Positions 18,451 through 30,243 are shown, counted from the first letter of the stretch. The stretch: DNA of 64,000 bases from Gallionellaceae bacterium (GCA_030823955.1 JAVBYO010000007.1:48710-112709); one strand, 5' to 3'. Translations and numbers: made by a program. The notes: a model not told the origin generated them from the letters alone.

Positions 18451-18560
18451 AAAAAAATGCCCCTGAACCAAAGGGGGAGGTCAGGGGCATAAGTCTTAAC
18501 GATTAGGGGTTAAGACACCCGCTCAGGGAGGAGAAACGGGAAGCAGCTTTCGCTACTCGT
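18451..18560 (-). ncRNA. Candidate small RNA with C/U-rich anti-SD loops
   Basis: Read on the minus strand, about 110 nt fold into four successive hairpins. The first is AGTAGC-GAAA-GCTGCT (a GNRA tetraloop). The second is CCCG/CGGG with loop TTTCTCCTCCCTGAG. The third is GTCTTAAC/GTTAAGAC. The last is a 10-bp stem ATGCCCCTGA/TCAGGGGCAT with loop CCTCCCCCTTTGGT, ending in a run of T (18451-18457), a textbook rho-independent terminator. The two C/U-rich loops are complementary to Shine-Dalgarno sequences. A sigma-E-like promoter lies at the right distance upstream. No open reading frame of note is inside. This is inferred from sequence; expression is untested. Confidence 0.65.
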
Positions 18561-18564
18561 ATGC

Positions 18565-18592
18565 TCAGACTGGACTATGCGAAAATAGTTCC
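18565..18592 (-). promoter_or_regulatory. Sigma-E (RpoE/AlgU)-like promoter for the small RNA
   Basis: On the minus strand GGAACTA (18592-18586), a 16-bp spacer and TCTGA (18569-18565) match the RpoE/AlgU consensus GGAACTT-N16-TCTGA. The predicted start is near 18558-18560, at the 5' foot of the first hairpin. Confidence 0.55.
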
Positions 18593-18602
18593 CACTTTTT
18601 GA

Positions 18603-19622
<1,020 letters not shown>

Positions 19623-19642
19623 AAGTGAGATTGGGTTGAGGT

Positions 19643-19677
19643 AAAAAAGAACCCCGCGCAGGCGGGGTTCTTTTTTT
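19643..19677. terminator. Bidirectional terminator between hemB and groEL
   Basis: Stem AGAACCCCGC / GCGGGGTTCT with a GCAG loop, an A-run on the left and seven T on the right. It lies between the convergent hemB and groEL genes and can serve both. Confidence 0.93.
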
Positions 19678-19719
19678 GTGCAGCTTTAAACTGTGGCGGG
19701 CGAGCCCGCCAGCGTTTAA

Positions 19720-21419
<1,700 letters not shown>

Positions 21420-21442
21420 GCCGGGTTGTTATTGGGTGTGGC

Positions 21443-21733
21443 TTAGGCTTCAACGATGCCGATGATGTCATCTTCACGCATCGTCAGCAGCTCTTGTCCG
21501 TCGAGCTTGAATGCTTGGCCGGAATATTTGCCGAACATGACCTTGTCGCCGACCTTGACACTCATGGCGCGCAGCTTGCCGTCTTCGCCGATCTTGCCAT
21601 TGCCCACAGCGATGATTTCGCCTTGATCTGGCTTCTCAGTTGCCGCATCGGGAATCACGATACCGGATGCAGTCTTGCGCTCTTCTTCCAAACGCTTAAC
21701 GATGACGCGATCACTTAAGGGACGAATCTTCAT
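21443..21733 (-). CDS. groES: 10-kDa co-chaperonin GroES
   Basis: Heptameric lid of GroEL. The 96-residue protein begins [21 protein letters not shown], contains the mobile-loop region around [18 protein letters not shown], and ends [18 protein letters not shown], the full family length. A strong ribosome site (AGGAG) precedes the ATG. The leader carries a CIRCE operator and overlapping sigma32 and sigma70 promoters, so the operon should be heat-inducible and repressed by HrcA. Confidence 0.98.
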   Translation of the reverse strand: MKIRPLSDRVIVKRLEEERKTASGIVIPDAATEKPDQGEIIAVGNGKIGEDGKLRAMSVKVGDKVMFGKYSGQAFKLDGQELLTMREDDIIGIVEA

Positions 21734-21781
21734 GCTTTTATCTCCTAAAACAAACAGTTAACCAAAAATGGCAGCGCCGGG

Positions 21782-21808
21782 TTAGCACTCGACGCCCGCG
21801 ACTGCTAA
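21782..21808 (-). promoter_or_regulatory. CIRCE operator (HrcA site) of groES-groEL
   Basis: TTAGCACTC, a 9-bp spacer, and GACTGCTAA. This matches the CIRCE consensus TTAGCACTC-N9-GAGTGCTAA except at the second G, which is C. It lies immediately downstream of the -10 elements, over the predicted transcription start, as expected for HrcA repression. Confidence 0.9.
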
Positions 21809-21837
21809 TAATAGGGGCGACGCACTCCGATTTCAAG
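21808..21837 (-). promoter_or_regulatory. Overlapping sigma32 and sigma70 promoters of groES-groEL
   Basis: On the minus strand CTTGAAA-N13-CCCCTATT matches the heat-shock sigma32 consensus. The same DNA read as TTGAAA-N17-TATTAT is a good sigma70 promoter. The two share their -35 region and both fire into the CIRCE operator. Confidence 0.85.
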
Positions 21838-21866
21838 TGCGAATGAGAATTATAGTTTTGCGGGGA

Positions 21867-22763
21867 TCAACTCAGAATGTCTTGTAAGGCGCTTTCAAGT
21901 CTCTTAAAGGCAAAGCTCCCGCCCGATGCTTCGATTTTCTTGGGCAATACGCGCTGACCTTCGAGTAGCAACGATGCGCGTTCGCCCATAGCGGCTCTTA
22001 AAATGAAGCCCGGTGCAACAAACAGCGCGGGGCGATGCAGTGCACGTGCCAAGGATCGGGTGAATTCGGCATTGGTCACCGGGTTCGGTGCCGTCATATT
22101 GAAAGGGCCGCGCATATCCTGTTCGTGCAGCAGGCGAAGTATCGTCGATACGTAATCATCGATGTGGATCCAACTCATCCATTGCTTGCCGTCGCCCATC
22201 CGTGCGCCCAGACCAAGCTTGAATGGCAACAACATGCGCCCCAGCAGTCCGCCGTCTTTGCTCAATATCAGCCCTGTGCGCAATAGGCACACGCGCACCC
22301 CCTGAGACTCGGCACTCAACGCGACGTCTTCCCAAGTCTTGCATAGATGCGCCGCGAAGTCGTCGCCGGTACCAGCGCTTTCATCCAGCTCCAAGTTCCC
22401 CTGGTTGCCGTAATAACCTACCGCAGAACCACTGAGCAATACTGCGGGTTTGTGCTCGGCTGCAACGATACGTTGCACCAGTCTTGCCGTCAGTGTGACG
22501 CGGCTATCCCACAACACCTGCTTGCGTGCCGTCGTCCAGTGCACATCCGCGATGGGCTCTCCCGCCAGGTTGATGATCGCATCAACCATCTGTTCGGGAA
22601 GCCACTCGTCCAATGTCGTGATCGCCCGCACACCGTTGCCACATTTGGCCGCGACCGTTTCCGGATGGCGACTCAACACGGTGAGTTGATGCCCTTCTGC
22701 CAGAAGCGCTTTGCATATCCGTCTACCGATCAGCCCTGTCCCGCCAGTGATTAAGATATGCAT
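21867..22763 (-). CDS. TIGR01777 family epimerase-like protein (YfcH type)
   Basis: A 298-residue NAD(P)-binding protein of the extended short-chain dehydrogenase superfamily. It starts MHILITGGTGLIGRR (Rossmann glycine motif), continues INLAGEPI, LSGSAVGYYGNQG and WMSWIHIDDYV, and ends with a DUF1731-like C-terminal region (LLLEGQRVLPKKIEASG), the hallmark of the TIGR01777/YfcH family. The substrate is unknown. A TTG at 22778 is in frame, but the ATG at 22763 starts at the Rossmann strand. It is divergent from bioA. Confidence 0.9.
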   Translation of the reverse strand: MHILITGGTGLIGRRICKALLAEGHQLTVLSRHPETVAAKCGNGVRAITTLDEWLPEQMVDAIINLAGEPIADVHWTTARKQVLWDSRVTLTARLVQRIVAAEHKPAVLLSGSAVGYYGNQGNLELDESAGTGDDFAAHLCKTWEDVALSAESQGVRVCLLRTGLILSKDGGLLGRMLLPFKLGLGARMGDGKQWMSWIHIDDYVSTILRLLHEQDMRGPFNMTAPNPVTNAEFTRSLARALHRPALFVAPGFILRAAMGERASLLLEGQRVLPKKIEASGGSFAFKRLESALQDILS

Positions 22764-22852
22764 GGTGCGCTCCCGCAAACGTGGAGTTCATATCTTACGC
22801 CGTAAACCTGCGGGTGCTACAGGCATACGACAAAGTCCGTTATTATTCGGGG

Positions 22853-24172
22853 ATGACACATAACACCGACCTTCTGAGTCGTTCACTTTCCGCCGTTTGG
22901 CACCCCTGCACGCAAATGAAGCGGCATGAGACTTTGCCGCTGGTGCCGATCCAGCGCGGCGAGGGGGTATGGCTGTACGATTTTGATGACAGGCGCTATC
23001 TGGATACGGTGAGTTCCTGGTGGGTGAATCTGTTCGGGCATAGTAATCCGCGCATCAATGCCGCCATCACCGACCAGCTGGGCAAGCTGGAGCATGTGAT
23101 GCTGGCGGGTTTCACCCATGAGCCGGTGGTGCAATTGTCAGAGAGGCTGCGCGAACTTGCTCCTGCGGGGTTGGGGCATTGCTTCTACGGTTCGGATGGT
23201 GCGTCGGCCACCGAGATCGCGTTGAAGATGAGCGCCCACTATTGGCGTAACAGTGGTCGGCCGCAGAAGACTCAATTTATCAGTCTGCAAAACAGCTATC
23301 ACGGCGAGACATTGGGTGCATTGTCGGTGACCGATGTGGCACTGTTCAAAGAGGCTTATGGTGCGCTGATTTTTCAGAATGCAACGGTGGTCAGCCCGGA
23401 TAGCCGCGATGCGGCAGAGGGCGAGGATGCGCGGGTTTTTGCGTTACGTTGTGCCGCACAACTCGAAGTGCATTTGCAGCAGCACCATGCCAGTATCGCC
23501 GCCTTTATCATCGAGCCGCTGGTGCAGGGCGCGGCGGGTATGGCGATGTATCACCACGCGTATCTACGCCGGGCGCGCGAGTTGTGCGACCAATATCAGG
23601 TGCATTTGATCGCGGATGAAATCGCGGTCGGCATGGGGCGGACGGGGACTCTGTTCGCTTGCGAACAGGCGGCCATCACCCCCGATTTCCTGTTGTTATC
23701 CAAAGGTATCACCGGCGGGTATCTGCCGCTGTCGGTGGTGATGACCACGGATGCCATTTATCAGGCGTTCTATGCGGATGAGGTGGCGCGCGGATTTTTG
23801 CATTCTCACTCCTACACCGGCAATCCGCTGGCCTGTCGTGCAGCATTGGCTACATTGGACATCTTCGCCGCTGATGATGTGCTGAATAGCAATCGAGCTA
23901 AAGCCGCCTACCTTAACCGCGTCGCCGCGCCGTTGCGCGTACATCCCAAGGTCAAGAACTTCCGCAACACCGGCATGATCTGGGCATTTGAAGTCGATAC
24001 GCCGCATGCCGATTTCGCCCAGCGCTGTTTCAGTCTGGCGCTCGAGCATGAGTTGCTGTTGCGTCCGATGGGAAACACGGTATATTTCATGCCGCCCTAC
24101 GTCATCTCAGAGAGAGAAATCGATTTTCTGATAGGACAAACGTTGAAGATACTGGACCGTCTCGGTTGTTAG
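22853..24172 (+). CDS. bioA: Adenosylmethionine-8-amino-7-oxononanoate aminotransferase
   Basis: PLP enzyme of biotin synthesis that uses S-adenosylmethionine as amino donor to make 7,8-diaminopelargonate. The 439-residue protein has VWHPCTQMK near the start, SSWWVNLFGHSNP (substrate pocket), YGSDGASATEIALKM, Asp255 (LIADEIAVGMGRTG) and Schiff-base Lys284 (LLLSKGITGG). The ORF could open at 22781, but the ATG at 22853 matches the family. A TATTAT box lies only 7 bp before that ATG with no good -35, so the promoter is uncertain. No other bio gene is nearby. Confidence 0.95.
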   Translation: MTHNTDLLSRSLSAVWHPCTQMKRHETLPLVPIQRGEGVWLYDFDDRRYLDTVSSWWVNLFGHSNPRINAAITDQLGKLEHVMLAGFTHEPVVQLSERLRELAPAGLGHCFYGSDGASATEIALKMSAHYWRNSGRPQKTQFISLQNSYHGETLGALSVTDVALFKEAYGALIFQNATVVSPDSRDAAEGEDARVFALRCAAQLEVHLQQHHASIAAFIIEPLVQGAAGMAMYHHAYLRRARELCDQYQVHLIADEIAVGMGRTGTLFACEQAAITPDFLLLSKGITGGYLPLSVVMTTDAIYQAFYADEVARGFLHSHSYTGNPLACRAALATLDIFAADDVLNSNRAKAAYLNRVAAPLRVHPKVKNFRNTGMIWAFEVDTPHADFAQRCFSLALEHELLLRPMGNTVYFMPPYVISEREIDFLIGQTLKILDRLGC

Positions 24173-24179
24173 CCTTTCC

Positions 24180-25577
24180 ATGAAACCCATCTGCCTGTTA
24201 TTGCTTGTTCTTGTTTCCATCTCCGGCGCTCGCGCGGTCGATTTGCCGCCCGAAGTGCGTGCTGCGCTGCGGCAGGCGAAGATCCCGCTAAGTAGTGTTG
24301 CGGTCGATGTGCGTGGAGTCGATTCGCAAGTCCCTTTGGTGAGTGTCAATGCGCAACGGGCCATGAATCCGGCTTCGACCATGAAGTTGCTCACCACGTA
24401 TGCGGGATTGGAGGTGCTGGGGCCGAGTTACACATGGAAGACGGAAGCCTATTTGGGCGGCCCGCTGGAAAAAGGCGTGCTACAGGGGGATTTGATCCTG
24501 AAGGGATATGGCGACCCCAGATTCAATATCGAACAATTTTGGCTGTGGTTGAGCGAGTTGCGTGCGCGCGGACTGAAAGAGATACAGGGCGATCTGGTGT
24601 TGGATCGTAGCTTCTTCAGCTTGCCAGAGCATGATCCCGCCGAGTTCGATAACGATCCGGTGCGTGCTTACAATGTCGGTCCGGATGCGTTATTGCTGAA
24701 TTTCAACACGCTGCGCCTGCGTTATCTGCCGGAGGGTAATCGTCTGAAGGTGATCAGCGAGCCGCCGCTGGAGGGGATGCAGCTGGACAATCAACTGGCC
24801 CCTCAGGCGGCGCCCAATTGCGAGAACTGGGATGACACCATCCGTATTCAGGCGCGGGGCGACAGCGTGGTGTTGCAGGGCGGTTATCCGAGTGAGTGCG
24901 GCGAGCGCGAGCAGAACCTCAATGTCATGCCGCATACCCGTTATGTTGCCGCCGTGTTCAACGCGATCTGGCAGGAATTGGGCGGTATGTTGCGGGGCAA
25001 CACGCGCGAAGGCCCGCTGCCCGCCGAAGCCAGGCTCTTTGCCACACATTACTCCGCTCCGCTGGCCGAGATCATCCGCGACGTCAACAAGTTCAGCAAC
25101 AACGTCATGGCGCGCCAATTGTTCCTGACGCTGGGCAGCGATGTCGCGACGGCGACCCCCGGCAACATTCCGCAGAGCATTCGTGTGACGAAGGCCTGGC
25201 TCAAAACGAAGCGGCTCAATTTCCCGGAGCTGGTGCTGGAGAACGGTGCCGGTCTATCACGGCGTGAGCGCATCTCGGCACAACACTTGGCGCAATTGTT
25301 GCGTAGTGCGGCGGATAGTCCGATGAACGCGGAGTTTGTCGCTTCGTTGCCGATACTCGGGGTGGATGGTTCGGTCAGGAAACGTCTGAAGGATACAGCG
25401 GCGGCCAATCACGCCCATCTGAAGACCGGTACCTTGGAGGGGGTGAAGACTATCGCCGGTTATGTGCGCGCGAAGAGCGGCAAAGAATGGATACTGGTGT
25501 TCCTCATCAATCATCCGAACGCGAAGCAGGGTGGTGCGGCGCAGGATGCCTTGATCGAGTGGGTGCGCAGACACTGA
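24180..25577 (+). CDS. dacB: D-alanyl-D-alanine carboxypeptidase/endopeptidase (PBP4)
   Basis: Class C penicillin-binding protein that trims or cleaves peptidoglycan cross-links in the periplasm. The 465-residue protein has a signal peptide (about 1-19, SISGARA), the SxxK motif Ser66-Thr-Met-Lys69 (NPASTMK), an SxN motif in VNKFSNNVMA near residue 305 and the KTG motif LKTGTLEGV near 418. A large insert between SxxK and SxN is normal for PBP4. It starts 7 bp after bioA, so the two are probably co-transcribed. Confidence 0.95.
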   Translation: MKPICLLLLVLVSISGARAVDLPPEVRAALRQAKIPLSSVAVDVRGVDSQVPLVSVNAQRAMNPASTMKLLTTYAGLEVLGPSYTWKTEAYLGGPLEKGVLQGDLILKGYGDPRFNIEQFWLWLSELRARGLKEIQGDLVLDRSFFSLPEHDPAEFDNDPVRAYNVGPDALLLNFNTLRLRYLPEGNRLKVISEPPLEGMQLDNQLAPQAAPNCENWDDTIRIQARGDSVVLQGGYPSECGEREQNLNVMPHTRYVAAVFNAIWQELGGMLRGNTREGPLPAEARLFATHYSAPLAEIIRDVNKFSNNVMARQLFLTLGSDVATATPGNIPQSIRVTKAWLKTKRLNFPELVLENGAGLSRRERISAQHLAQLLRSAADSPMNAEFVASLPILGVDGSVRKRLKDTAAANHAHLKTGTLEGVKTIAGYVRAKSGKEWILVFLINHPNAKQGGAAQDALIEWVRRH

Positions 25578-25601
25578 CGCTATCTTGGCCGACAGGCCGG
25601 G

Positions 25602-27065
25602 TCACAAGCCCAGTTCGCCCCACATCGCATCCACCCTGGATTTCACTTCCGCACTCATCACGATGGGTGTACCCCATTCGCGTTGTGTTTCGCCCGGCCA
25701 TTTGTTGGTTGCATCCAGCCCCATCTTGCCGCCGAGGCCAGACACCGGGCTGGCGAAATCGAGATAGTCGATGGGGGTATTCTCCACCAGCAAGGTGTCG
25801 CGCACCGGGTCCATGCGTGTGGTGATCGCCCACATCACTTCTTTCCAGTCGCGTACATCGATGTCGTCATCCACCACGATGATGAACTTGGTGTACATGA
25901 ACTGGCGCAGGAAACTCCAGATGCCGAACATCACACGCTTGGCGTGTCCGGCGTATTGTTTCTTGATGCTCACCACCGCCATGCGATAGCTGCAACCTTC
26001 CGGCGGTAGATAGAAATCGGCGATCTCGGGGAATTGTTTTTGCAGCAGCGGCACGAACACTTCATTCAGCGCTACGCCCAGCATGGCGGGTTCGTCGGGC
26101 GGTTTGCCGGTGTAAGTGGAATGATAGATCGGATTAGAGCGCATGGTGATGCGCTGGATGGTGAACACGGGGAACTTGTCCTGCTCGTTGTAATAACCGG
26201 TGTGGTCGCCGTAAGGCCCTTCCAGTGCGGTCTCGTCCGGATAGATCACACCTTCCAACACGATCTCGGCGGAAGCGGGCACTTGCAGATCGCTGCCGAT
26301 GCACTTCACCAACTCAGTCTTGCTGCCGCGTAACAAACCCGCGAACTGGTATTCGGACAAGGAATCGGGCACGGGTGTTACTGCACCGAGGATGGTCGCC
26401 GGATCGGCGCCGATCACCACCGCGACCGGGAAGGGTTGCCCCGGATTTTTTTGGCAGTGCTCGCGAAAATCCAACGCGCCGCCACGGTGTGTCAGCCAGC
26501 GCATGATGACCTTGTTCGGCCCCAGCACCTGCTGGCGATAGATGCCCAGATTTTGTCTGGTCTTGTGCGGGCCGCGCGTGACGACCAGTCCCCATGTGAT
26601 GAGCGGCGCGACATCGCCCGGCCAGCAATGCTGGATCGGCAGTTTGGACAGATCGACATCCGCGCCTTCCCACACCACCTCCTGGCACGGTGCAGACGAC
26701 AACACCTTGGGTGACATGGTGAGCACCTGTTTGAGGATGGGCCATTTGTCCCAGGCATCTTTCAAGCCTTTGGGCGGCTCCGGCTCTTTCAGGTAGGCGA
26801 GCAATTTACCCACTTCGCGCAGTGCACTGACATCCTCCTCGCCCATGCCCAGCGCCACGCGGCGCGGCGTGCCGAATAAATTGCCCAGCACCGGCATCGT
26901 GTGTCCGGCCACGTTTTCGAACAGTAACGCCGGCCCCTGCGCACGCAATACGCGGTCGCAGATCTCGGTCATCTCCAGATGCGTGGAGACAGGGACGGTG
27001 ACGCGTTTAAGTTCGCCGAGTTGTTCCAGTTGGGTGATGAAATCGCGCAGGTCGTGATATTTCAT
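25602..27065 (-). CDS. ubiD: 4-hydroxy-3-polyprenylbenzoate decarboxylase UbiD
   Basis: Decarboxylase of ubiquinone synthesis that uses prenylated FMN made by UbiX. The 487-residue protein begins [19 protein letters not shown], the standard UbiD start, and has YRQQVLGPN, the [13 protein letters not shown] segment, EIVLEGVI and [15 protein letters not shown] in the usual order. A GTG two codons upstream (27071) is possible, but the ATG is the family start. It comes 6 bp after the second acyltransferase gene, at the end of a three-gene minus-strand unit. Confidence 0.96.
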   Translation of the reverse strand: MKYHDLRDFITQLEQLGELKRVTVPVSTHLEMTEICDRVLRAQGPALLFENVAGHTMPVLGNLFGTPRRVALGMGEEDVSALREVGKLLAYLKEPEPPKGLKDAWDKWPILKQVLTMSPKVLSSAPCQEVVWEGADVDLSKLPIQHCWPGDVAPLITWGLVVTRGPHKTRQNLGIYRQQVLGPNKVIMRWLTHRGGALDFREHCQKNPGQPFPVAVVIGADPATILGAVTPVPDSLSEYQFAGLLRGSKTELVKCIGSDLQVPASAEIVLEGVIYPDETALEGPYGDHTGYYNEQDKFPVFTIQRITMRSNPIYHSTYTGKPPDEPAMLGVALNEVFVPLLQKQFPEIADFYLPPEGCSYRMAVVSIKKQYAGHAKRVMFGIWSFLRQFMYTKFIIVVDDDIDVRDWKEVMWAITTRMDPVRDTLLVENTPIDYLDFASPVSGLGGKMGLDATNKWPGETQREWGTPIVMSAEVKSRVDAMWGELGL

Positions 27066-27071
27066 GGTCAC

Positions 27072-27950
27072 TTATTCCGGGTAAAAGCCGGCCTCTCCCT
27101 CGGGGCGGGTCTTGAAACGTTTGTGCAGCCAGAAATATTGTTCCGGCATCTCCAGTACGCGCTGTTCGATGAACTCGTTCATGCGTCGTGTATCGGCGAT
27201 ATCGTCGCCGCTGGGATAGTTATCCCATGCCGGGTAGAAGGTCAGCACATAACCTGCGCCGCCGGGCAACACCCGTGTGATGCTGGGTACGATCTTGGCA
27301 CCGGTCATCTGGGCGATGCGCGGCACCGAGGTCATGGTCGCGGCGGGCACGCCGAAGAACGGGATGAATGCGCCGTCCTTGATGCCCTGATCCTGATCCG
27401 GCGGGTAGATGAACGGCATGCCGGCGCGCATCCCTTTCAGGATAGGGCGCAAGCCCTGGAAGCGCGAATACAGATGCTGGTTGCGGAAACGTGCGCGTTT
27501 TTTCAGCAGCAGTTCGGTGAGATACATGTTCTTCTGGTTGGCATACATACAGACCGTATCGGTGTGTTGCGCGACCCACTGGCCCCCGGCATCCATGCCG
27601 ACGAAGTGGGGCGTGAGCAGGATGGAGGGCTGGTCTTTGATGGCTTCGAAATGTTCGATGCCCTCGACGCGGATCAGGCCGCTGATGCGCTCGGCGCTGC
27701 TCCACCACAGGATGCTGCGTTCGATGAGTCCGCGGCAGAACATCTTGAAATGTTCGCGCAGCAGTCGTTCGTGTGCCGCCGACCCCATTTCGGGAAAACA
27801 TAGCCGCAGGTTGATCAGGCCGACTTGCCTGCGTTCGGCGGCCACGAAATAGGCAAGTTGGCCGAGCCCGTTGCCGATGGCGACAATGATGCGAAAGGGC
27901 AGAAAATGGATCAGCCAGAAGATGAACACACCGACACGTGCCAGCATCAT
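27072..27950 (-). CDS. LpxL/HtrB-family lysophospholipid acyltransferase
   Basis: Inner-membrane acyltransferase of the lipid A late-acylation family. The 292-residue protein has an N-terminal membrane anchor (about 5-35) and the catalytic HX4D motif His115-Asp120 in LLTPHFVGMDAGG, followed by IYPPDQDQG and PFFGVPAATM. It overlaps the upstream acyltransferase gene by 4 bp. Two acyltransferases in tandem suggest that one adds the first and the other the second secondary acyl chain to lipid A; which does what cannot be told. I do not assign lpxL or lpxM. Confidence 0.9.
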   Translation of the reverse strand: MMLARVGVFIFWLIHFLPFRIIVAIGNGLGQLAYFVAAERRQVGLINLRLCFPEMGSAAHERLLREHFKMFCRGLIERSILWWSSAERISGLIRVEGIEHFEAIKDQPSILLTPHFVGMDAGGQWVAQHTDTVCMYANQKNMYLTELLLKKRARFRNQHLYSRFQGLRPILKGMRAGMPFIYPPDQDQGIKDGAFIPFFGVPAATMTSVPRIAQMTGAKIVPSITRVLPGGAGYVLTFYPAWDNYPSGDDIADTRRMNEFIEQRVLEMPEQYFWLHKRFKTRPEGEAGFYPE

Positions 27951-28831
27951 GATTCCTTGGTTGTGTCCGGCGGCATTACGCCACGGGGGACTTTATAACG
28001 GTTATAACTCCACAGATACTGTTCCGGGCAAGAGCGTATCACCGCTTCCAGCGCGGCATTCATCTGCGGCGTGACGGGGCGTGTGGCATCGAACGATAGC
28101 GGGGCGATATACATGGCATATCCTTTGCCCGACGGCAGGCGTTCGACATGGCACATCACCACTGCGGCGGCGCTGGCTTCCATCAAGCGCTCGATCAGCG
28201 TCATGGTGTAGGCCGGGCGGTCGAAGAAAGGTACCCACTCTCCCTCGCCATTGCTGGGCACCTGGTCCGGCAGGATGCCGATGATTTCGCCGCGTTTGAG
28301 TGCCTTGAGCAATTGGCGTACACCGCCCAGATCGGCCGGTGCCAGTTTCATCTGGCCGCGCTCCCGCCCCGCATGCATCAGTGTGTCCAAGACTTCCCAG
28401 CGCGGGCGGCGATACATGCAGGTCATCGGTAAACGTGCCGCCACATAAAGTCCGATCAATTCGAAGCCGCCGAAGTGCGGTGTCAATATGATCACGCCCT
28501 TGCCAAGTTCGCGCGCTGCTTCAAGGTGTTCCCAGCCGTGGCAGTGAGTGACTCCGGCGACGACTTCTGTCAGTGGGCGGCGCCATATCCAGGGCAGTTC
28601 CAGCACGCTTTTGCCGGATTCACCTACGTTGGCGCGGAGGATGCGGCCAAAATCGCCAAGCTGCGGGCTGTTGTGCGGCTGCCCCGCCGCCAGCGCGTTG
28701 GCGAGATTGTGGCGCAAACGCTCGGCATAAGGCTTGGAAAGCCAGTAAGTCAGCCAGCCGACGACGACGCCAAGGCGATGCAAAGCCGACAACGGCAAGC
28801 GTGCCAGGCAATCAAACAGCCAAATTATCAA
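27947..28831 (-). CDS. Lipid A biosynthesis acyltransferase (LpxL family)
   Basis: A 294-residue paralogue of the next gene, with an N-terminal hydrophobic anchor (about 3-32) and the catalytic HX4E motif His119-Glu124 in ILTPHFGGFEL. GILPDQVPSNGEGEWVPFF is the substrate-region match. The first gene of the minus-strand unit acyltransferase-acyltransferase-ubiD, it overlaps the next gene by 4 bp (ATGA). It is divergent from metK with an 85-bp gap. Confidence 0.92.
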   Translation of the reverse strand: MIIWLFDCLARLPLSALHRLGVVVGWLTYWLSKPYAERLRHNLANALAAGQPHNSPQLGDFGRILRANVGESGKSVLELPWIWRRPLTEVVAGVTHCHGWEHLEAARELGKGVIILTPHFGGFELIGLYVAARLPMTCMYRRPRWEVLDTLMHAGRERGQMKLAPADLGGVRQLLKALKRGEIIGILPDQVPSNGEGEWVPFFDRPAYTMTLIERLMEASAAAVVMCHVERLPSGKGYAMYIAPLSFDATRPVTPQMNAALEAVIRSCPEQYLWSYNRYKVPRGVMPPDTTKES

Positions 28832-28849
28832 GAGCGGAATCCCATAAAG

Positions 28850-28877
28850 CTGCCAAACCCGAAGTTTTTGTTATAAT
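28850..28877 (+). promoter_or_regulatory. Sigma70-type promoter of metK
   Basis: CTGCCA (28850-28855), a 16-bp spacer, and a perfect TATAAT (28872-28877) preceded by TTTTTGT. The metK ATG lies about 40 bp after the -10. Confidence 0.65.
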
Positions 28878-28916
28878 CCGCGCCCTGTTAATTTTTCCAG
28901 AAGTGGGCGGAATGTC

Positions 28917-30092
28917 ATGAGCGAATATTTCTTTACATCAGAATCGGTTTCCGAAGGTCACCCGGATAAGGTTGCCGACCAGATCTCCGATGCCATCTTG
29001 GATGCCATTCTAGCCCAAGACCCGTATGCGCGTGTAGCGGCGGAGACATTGGTCACCACCGGATTGACCGTGCTGGCGGGTGAAATCACTACCAGCGCAA
29101 ATGTAAACTACGCCAAAGTCGCGCGCGAAACCATCCGCCGCATCGGCTATGACGATCCGAGCCTGCGCTTCGATGCGGACGGTTGCTCGGTGCATGTCTG
29201 CTACGGTACGCAAAGCCCGAACATCGCTCAAGGCGTGGATCGCGCTTCCGACGACTACCTGAATCAAGGCGCGGGCGACCAAGGCCTGATGTTCGGCTAC
29301 GCCTGCAACGAAACAGACACTTTGATGCCGCTGCCGATCTACCTGTCGCACCGCATTGTTGAGCGTCAGGCGCTGCTGCGCAAAGATGGTCGCTTGCCTT
29401 GGCTGCGCCCGGATGCCAAGAGTCAGGTCACCGTCAAGTATCTGCACGGCAAACCGTACAGTATCGATACCGTGGTGCTGTCCACCCAGCACTCGCCGGA
29501 GTTCTCTCCGCCGGAAAAACAAAAAGCGCTGCACGAAGCGGTGATCGAAGACATCATCAAGCCGATGCTGCCCAAAGAACTGATCAAGGGTGAAATTAAG
29601 TATCTGGTGAACCCGACCGGCTGTTTTGAAATCGGCGGCCCGCACGGTGATGCCGGTTTGACAGGGCGCAAGATCATTGTCGATACCTACGGTGGCGCAG
29701 CCCCGCACGGCGGCGGTGCATTCTCCGGCAAGGATCCTTCCAAGGTTGACCGTTCGGCTGCTTACGCAGGGCGTTATGTGGCGAAGAATATCGTCGCCGC
29801 CGGATTGGCCGACAAGTGTCTGGTGCAGATCAGCTACGCTATCGGTGTGGCGCAACCGACCAGTATCATGGTCAGCACCTATGGCACAGGCAAGGTCTCC
29901 GACGAGAAGATCACCGATCTGGTGAAGAAACATTTCGACCTGCGTCCCAAGGGTATCGTGCAGATGCTCAATCTGTTGCGTCCGATCTACCAGAACACTG
30001 CGGCCTACGGCCACTTCGGTCGCGAAGAGCCGGACTTCACTTGGGAGGCTACCGACAAGGCTGCCGCTCTGAAAGCAGACGCAGGACTGTAA
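28917..30092 (+). CDS. metK: S-adenosylmethionine synthetase
   Basis: Makes SAM from methionine and ATP in the cytosol. The 391-residue protein has [17 protein letters not shown] at residues 14-30, [15 protein letters not shown] near 118-132, and [19 protein letters not shown] near 265-283, all diagnostic. It begins a methyl-cycle group: metK, then a SAH riboswitch, ahcY, a small membrane protein and metF. The ATG follows AGTGGGCGGAATGTC, a modest ribosome site. Confidence 0.97.
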   Translation: MSEYFFTSESVSEGHPDKVADQISDAILDAILAQDPYARVAAETLVTTGLTVLAGEITTSANVNYAKVARETIRRIGYDDPSLRFDADGCSVHVCYGTQSPNIAQGVDRASDDYLNQGAGDQGLMFGYACNETDTLMPLPIYLSHRIVERQALLRKDGRLPWLRPDAKSQVTVKYLHGKPYSIDTVVLSTQHSPEFSPPEKQKALHEAVIEDIIKPMLPKELIKGEIKYLVNPTGCFEIGGPHGDAGLTGRKIIVDTYGGAAPHGGGAFSGKDPSKVDRSAAYAGRYVAKNIVAAGLADKCLVQISYAIGVAQPTSIMVSTYGTGKVSDEKITDLVKKHFDLRPKGIVQMLNLLRPIYQNTAAYGHFGREEPDFTWEATDKAAALKADAGL

Positions 30093-30102
30093 AACCCTTG
30101 TC

Positions 30103-30163
30103 CACAGATTGCGCAATCATTCTCGGTTTTAATCTGCGCGAATCTGCGTAATCTGCGGATAAA
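30103..30163. repeat. Dispersed CTGCG-type repeat (family E), metK-ahcY gap
   Basis: TCCACAGATTGCG at one end and the tandem units AATCTGCGCG, AATCTGCGTA and ATCTGCGGA at the other form an imperfect inverted repeat. This type of intergenic repeat is widespread in bacterial genomes. It sits between the metK stop and the SAH riboswitch. Confidence 0.6.
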
Positions 30164-30180
30164 GATCTTTATGTAACACC

Positions 30181-30243
30181 CATCCCGCCGAGGGGCGCTG
30201 CAGCAGTCACCGCAAGGTGAACCTGTCAGGCTCGGCGGGGATG
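30181..30243 (+). ncRNA. SAH riboswitch upstream of ahcY
   Basis: The left strand of P1, CATCCCGCCGAG, pairs with CTCGGCGGGGATG (one bulged G). Inside are the conserved GAGGGGCGCTGCAGC segment, a GNRA hairpin TCACC-GCAA-GGTGA, and the conserved TGTCAGGCTCGG core. These match the S-adenosylhomocysteine riboswitch, which switches on SAH-recycling genes when SAH rises. It lies 50 bp upstream of the ahcY start. Confidence 0.92.

Noticed and set aside
18458..18490. Plus-strand terminator for engB
   Set aside because: The hairpin has its T-run only on the minus strand (a run of A precedes it on plus), so it fits the opposing RNA, not engB.
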